Origin: Synergistaceae bacterium
GTDB taxonomy: Bacteria > Synergistota > Synergistia > Synergistales > Synergistaceae
Assembly (NCBI GenBank): GCA_030531285.1
Contig: JAUNNW010000080.1
Location: forward strand, 1-6,549
Direction: 5' to 3'
Length of the DNA stretch: 6,549 bases
The notes beneath the pieces were generated by a model. The model was not told the DNA's origin. It made no database searches and saw only the letters and a list, made by a program, of their open reading frames with translations. The position numbers were made by a program, and so were the translations under genes. Below are positions 6,267-6,549 of the stretch, in pieces. How positions within the stretch are numbered: the stretch's first letter is position 1; each line of letters begins with the position of its first letter.

Positions 6267-6338
6267 ACATACGGGAAAAAATTCTTGATTTTTTATCTGC
6301 GCAGCCCCGTATAAAAACTGTCCTGTTAAACGCCTCCC

Positions 6339-6362
6339 AACCTGAGGGGTACCCCTCAGGTT
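6339..6362. repeat. Perfect 24-base palindrome
   Basis: The half-site AACCTGAGGGGT is followed directly by its exact reverse complement, centred on GGTACC between 6350 and 6351. Neither strand has a T-run after it, so it is not a usual terminator. As DNA it could be an operator for a dimeric regulator; as RNA it would fold into a 10-bp hairpin with a 4-base loop. Confidence 0.75.
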
Positions 6363-6472
6363 ATTGCCTATAACTCTCACGGCAAAATACGCGTTATTCG
6401 CAAATCAGGTATTTGCAGGCATCCGAACGTTTCAGCCGTTCAGAAAATACAGCTTATTACGCCAAAAAACAC

Positions 6473-6504
6473 AAAAATTTCCGAAAACTTTTCGGAAATT
6501 TTTT
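6473..6504. terminator. Bidirectional terminator-like hairpin
   Basis: Arms 6473-6487 and 6489-6503 are exact reverse complements around a single central base; the core is TTTCCGAAAA. T-rich tracts follow on both strands: TTTTTTATTATTTTT on plus, and TTTTTGTGTTTTTT on minus. It most likely ends a minus-strand gene lying beyond the right edge. The 45 bases to its right are too short to identify that gene. Confidence 0.65.
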
Positions 6505-6549
6505 ATTATTTTTCCCTTTTCCCCCATGTTACAAATTTCTTATTCAGTG

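Larger units (their letters stand above)
6216..6472. other. Gene-free upstream region with repeats and dyads
   Basis: No convincing protein gene is present on either strand. The region contains the octamer cluster and 24-base palindrome listed separately. Two smaller dyads also occur: GCAAAT/ATTTGC (6400-6405 with 6411-6416, 5-base loop) and GAACG/CGTTC (6425-6429 with 6437-6441). It separates the MscS-type promoter from the terminator-like hairpin at 6473-6504. It could be a control region, a small RNA gene, or both. Confidence 0.5.

Noticed and set aside
6210..6314. Plus-strand 34-codon Cys-containing micro-ORF (contains CTSCTSC)
   Set aside because: The Cys pattern is a by-product of the 9-base tandem repeat, no ribosome-binding site precedes it, and its start overlaps the minus-strand -35 element.
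6150..6380. N-terminal extension of the MscS-type protein from a GTG at 6380 (77 extra residues)
   Set aside because: The frame is open, but it has no ribosome-binding site, crosses the palindrome, octamer cluster and TATAAT promoter, and would bury the clear signal peptide that starts at TTG 6149.
6505..6549. 3' end of another minus-strand gene at the right edge
   Set aside because: Stops occur in the short visible segment (for example TGA at 6546-6544), but 45 bases are too few to tell a gene end from spacer.

Overview
The window carries five protein genes and one tRNA gene, all on the minus strand. No mobile element, CRISPR array, phage gene or integrase is visible. The long coiled-coil domain of the MscS protein and the exported phosphatase imply a cell with a sizeable extracytoplasmic space, probably a diderm (Gram-negative) bacterium. 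Strong AGGAGG-type ribosome-binding sites, GTG and TTG starts and moderate GC with A/T-rich spacers would fit an anaerobe such as a Synergistota or Negativicutes member. That placement is a weak inference; nothing here fixes the taxon.

Layout in the direction of transcription, right to left. (1) 6150-6549 is a 400-base gene-free region. It holds a terminator-like hairpin, a 24-base perfect palindrome, a cluster of three CAAGCTGC octamers and the promoter of the next gene. (2) 6149-3978 encodes a large MscS-type mechanosensitive channel with a long coiled-coil extracytoplasmic domain, best started at a TTG. (3) 3929-3552 encodes RidA, 48 bases downstream with no terminator between, so probably in the same transcript. 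(4) A tRNA-Asn(GTT) with encoded CCA has its own near-consensus promoter and a perfect terminator hairpin. (5) 3132-1705 encodes an exported HAD-superfamily phosphatase resembling phosphorylcholine phosphatases, a single-gene unit with a clear promoter and terminator. (6) 1607-783 encodes an arylamine N-acetyltransferase homologue that keeps the family His and Asp but has Gly where the catalytic Cys should be. (7) 780 to the left edge encodes a beta-hydroxyacid dehydrogenase (3-hydroxyisobutyrate dehydrogenase / tartronate semialdehyde reductase family). It starts 2 bases after the acetyltransferase stop and is cut by the window edge.

Most genes are ordinary housekeeping or envelope functions. 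The observation most worth following is the Cys-less acetyltransferase homologue, translationally coupled to a dehydrogenase. Next come the palindrome and octamer cluster upstream of the channel gene. I see no clear multi-gene novel system such as a defence locus.
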